Of a stretch of DNA of 64,000 bases, positions 62,561 to 64,000 are shown piece after piece (the stretch's first letter is position 1; the number at the start of each line of letters is the position of its first letter). The notes under the pieces are model-generated. The model saw only the letters and a program-made list of their open reading frames with translations, did not search any database and was not told the origin of the DNA. A program made the translations under genes and the position numbers. This DNA is from Acholoe squamosa. Taxonomy: Eukaryota; Annelida; Polychaeta; Phyllodocida; Polynoidae. The stretch is from NCBI GenBank assembly GCA_949317995.1, contig OX439047.1, positions 2,714,501-2,778,500 on the forward strand, read 5' to 3'.

Positions 62561-63418
62561 GTAAGCTATTTGAATTGAACCCTTTAGAGCTTAAAGTACA
62601 CAGTGCATGCATGTAGCATTAATTTCAGTGGTGTTTGTTGCCAGGCCCAGTTCTCAAGAACTGCAGAAGGAGAGGAAGGGATAGGCTCAAAAAGTCACTT
62701 ACCTGTTCTCATTAGGCAATGCCTACTAGGGTTAAGACGAATGCATCTATCTCTGTCCAAACATGGGTGAATTTTTTATAATCAAAAACGGCAACAGAGC
62801 AAGTTGTTGCATACTTTACGGAAATTAAGGTCTGGATGTATCTTTTATGGAACATGCATGTAATATAGGTATTCTGGTACATTCATACCTCGTCCACACA
62901 TACTGAGCTGCCTCCTGATATGCACAGATTAACAGAGTAACTACATGTCTACACAATGGATCAATGTTAGTTTTGGACCCCTCTGGTTATCTCAGACAAT
63001 TAGTGTGGAAATGTAGGAATAATAAAGCTTTCAAGCATCTTTCTCAACTTCCCGTCAACTCTAAGTTGCTGATTCATAATGAGGAAACTTAGTGCTACTC
63101 TTAATTTTTGTAAGATAGTTTCCCAACCCCTTTGGAATTGACCATTTATATGAATATTGCTACAGAGAACAGCAAAAATATTTATAAAATTAACAAAAGA
63201 GAGGACATAGATTGAGTTGCATTACACTCTTGTAGGGTAGGGCTTAAATAACATCAGGGGTGCAGAACTAGTCTGCTACCAGATTCTTTGTGTTGTTTAT
63301 GGTGTAGGTCCAGGGTCTGCCACTGACCATGTACCCTCTCTCCCCTGTGGATAAAAGTAACCCTTCTCCTCTGTGTCAACATGACTGTGGTCCTCAAAGC
63401 ACATGGCTATGGCTATAA
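62561..63418. other. Non-coding
   Basis: Nothing recognised. Confidence 0.5.
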
Positions 63419-63421
63419 TTA

Positions 63422-63741
63422 GGGAGTGGTCATTATTTATCAACAGGGGGGGGAGGGTGGGTTTGAGGGGGGGCGTAAAATTTTCAGACCCCTCCCGAGG
63501 GGGGGGCTAAAAAAATATTGACCCCTCTTGAGGGGGGGGCTAAAAAAATTCACCCTCTTTTTAGCAAAAAAGCCCGCGCGCTACTATAGATCAAAGAGGG
63601 GCGCGAAAACTCTCCGCGCCTCTGGCGCGGGGGGGGGCGCAAAATATTTTGACTGCCGTCAAGGGGGGGGCGTAAAAAATTTCCGCGCATCCGCGCGAAA
63701 ACCCACCACCCCCCCCCTGTTGATCAATAATGACCACTCCC
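63422..63741. mobile_element. 320-bp Harbinger-like MITE
   Basis: Terminal inverted repeats of about 40 bp: the left end GGGAGTGGTCATTATTTATC continues through CAACAGGGGG and GGGTGGGTTT; the right end is its complement with a few changes. TTA flanks both sides (63,419-63,421 and 63,742-63,744), the 3-bp TWA target of PIF/Harbinger. The interior alternates G-runs with CTAAAAAAATT and GCGCG tracts and has no coding capacity. A diverged interior fragment lies at 2,965-3,075. Confidence 0.8.
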
Positions 63742-64000
63742 TTAGCTGCATAGGTCCCAAGCTGCCAGCTCACCACTGATATTACACTGGGGCCCTTGAT
63801 GGGGGGTCCCAATGTCATACATAGGATTTTAAGAAATGCGCATGTCCCATATCAAGAGCAATTCCCAGTGTCATCAGCATAGCTAATCCAAAAAGAGTAC
63901 CAGTATGATGATGTGCAATCCCTTTTTTGTCTAGATCATGGCCCTATCCAGTGAAATACCTATTTTCATTATGAATTCAGTACTCTATATTTTGAGTAAA

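Overview
This is repeat-dense nuclear DNA from an animal, most likely an invertebrate. That placement is inference: it rests on Ty3/gypsy elements (one with a baculovirus-F-like env), CR1/L2/jockey-type LINEs, a tRNA-derived SINE, hAT- and Harbinger-like MITEs and many minisatellites. No intact host gene was recognised. Almost everything codable belongs to mobile elements.

Layout. 0-2 kb: a broken minus-strand gene with a duplicated, unrecognised module. 2.2-6.5 kb: satellite families, most of them palindromic, including a hairpin family with an invariant 9-nt loop and compensated stems. 6.77-7.18 kb: twenty copies of a 20-bp unit directly before a gypsy gag. 7.1-18.1 kb: Ty3/gypsy element A (plus strand) with broken gag and pol, an intact 874-residue envelope-like protein, and a 157-codon ORF on the opposite strand; no LTRs were found. 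18.8-19.5 kb: AT-rich tandem repeats.

19,849-31,260: Ty3/gypsy element B (minus strand), complete and young. It has two 377-bp LTRs differing at about 4 positions, 4-bp GTTC target duplications, gag, pol, and in the env position a 982-residue protein with zinc-finger-like Cys/His clusters. Both gypsy elements carry the same gag/pol junction: heptamer GGAAAAC, then TAG, then a stem-loop 5-6 nt downstream. This is the layout of a programmed -1 frameshift.

31-36.6 kb: non-coding flank with weak exon and promoter candidates and a cluster of CACRTGACC sites. 36.6-41.7 kb: decayed LINE B, with a 200-bp SINE inserted and target-duplicated. 43.3-46.9 kb: fragments of LINE C, interrupted by a 1.7-kb insert holding five copies of GTTTTCGTCACAGACGCCTC. 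About 47-52.7 kb: nearly intact LINE A. 52.7-64 kb: non-coding, with a 35-bp minisatellite (about 27 copies), simple repeats, an old tandem duplication and two MITEs.

The most interesting system is in LINE A. Its ORF1 protein joins a coiled coil and an RRM-like region to a complete NADAR (YbiA-like, ADP-ribose-linked) domain. The unrelated, decayed LINE B carries the remains of a NADAR domain in the same place. Two independent LINE families with ORF1-NADAR fusions suggest that a NAD/ADP-ribose chemistry has been recruited by non-LTR retrotransposons. Second are the large nucleic-acid-binding-like third ORF and the integrase AT-hook of gypsy element B.
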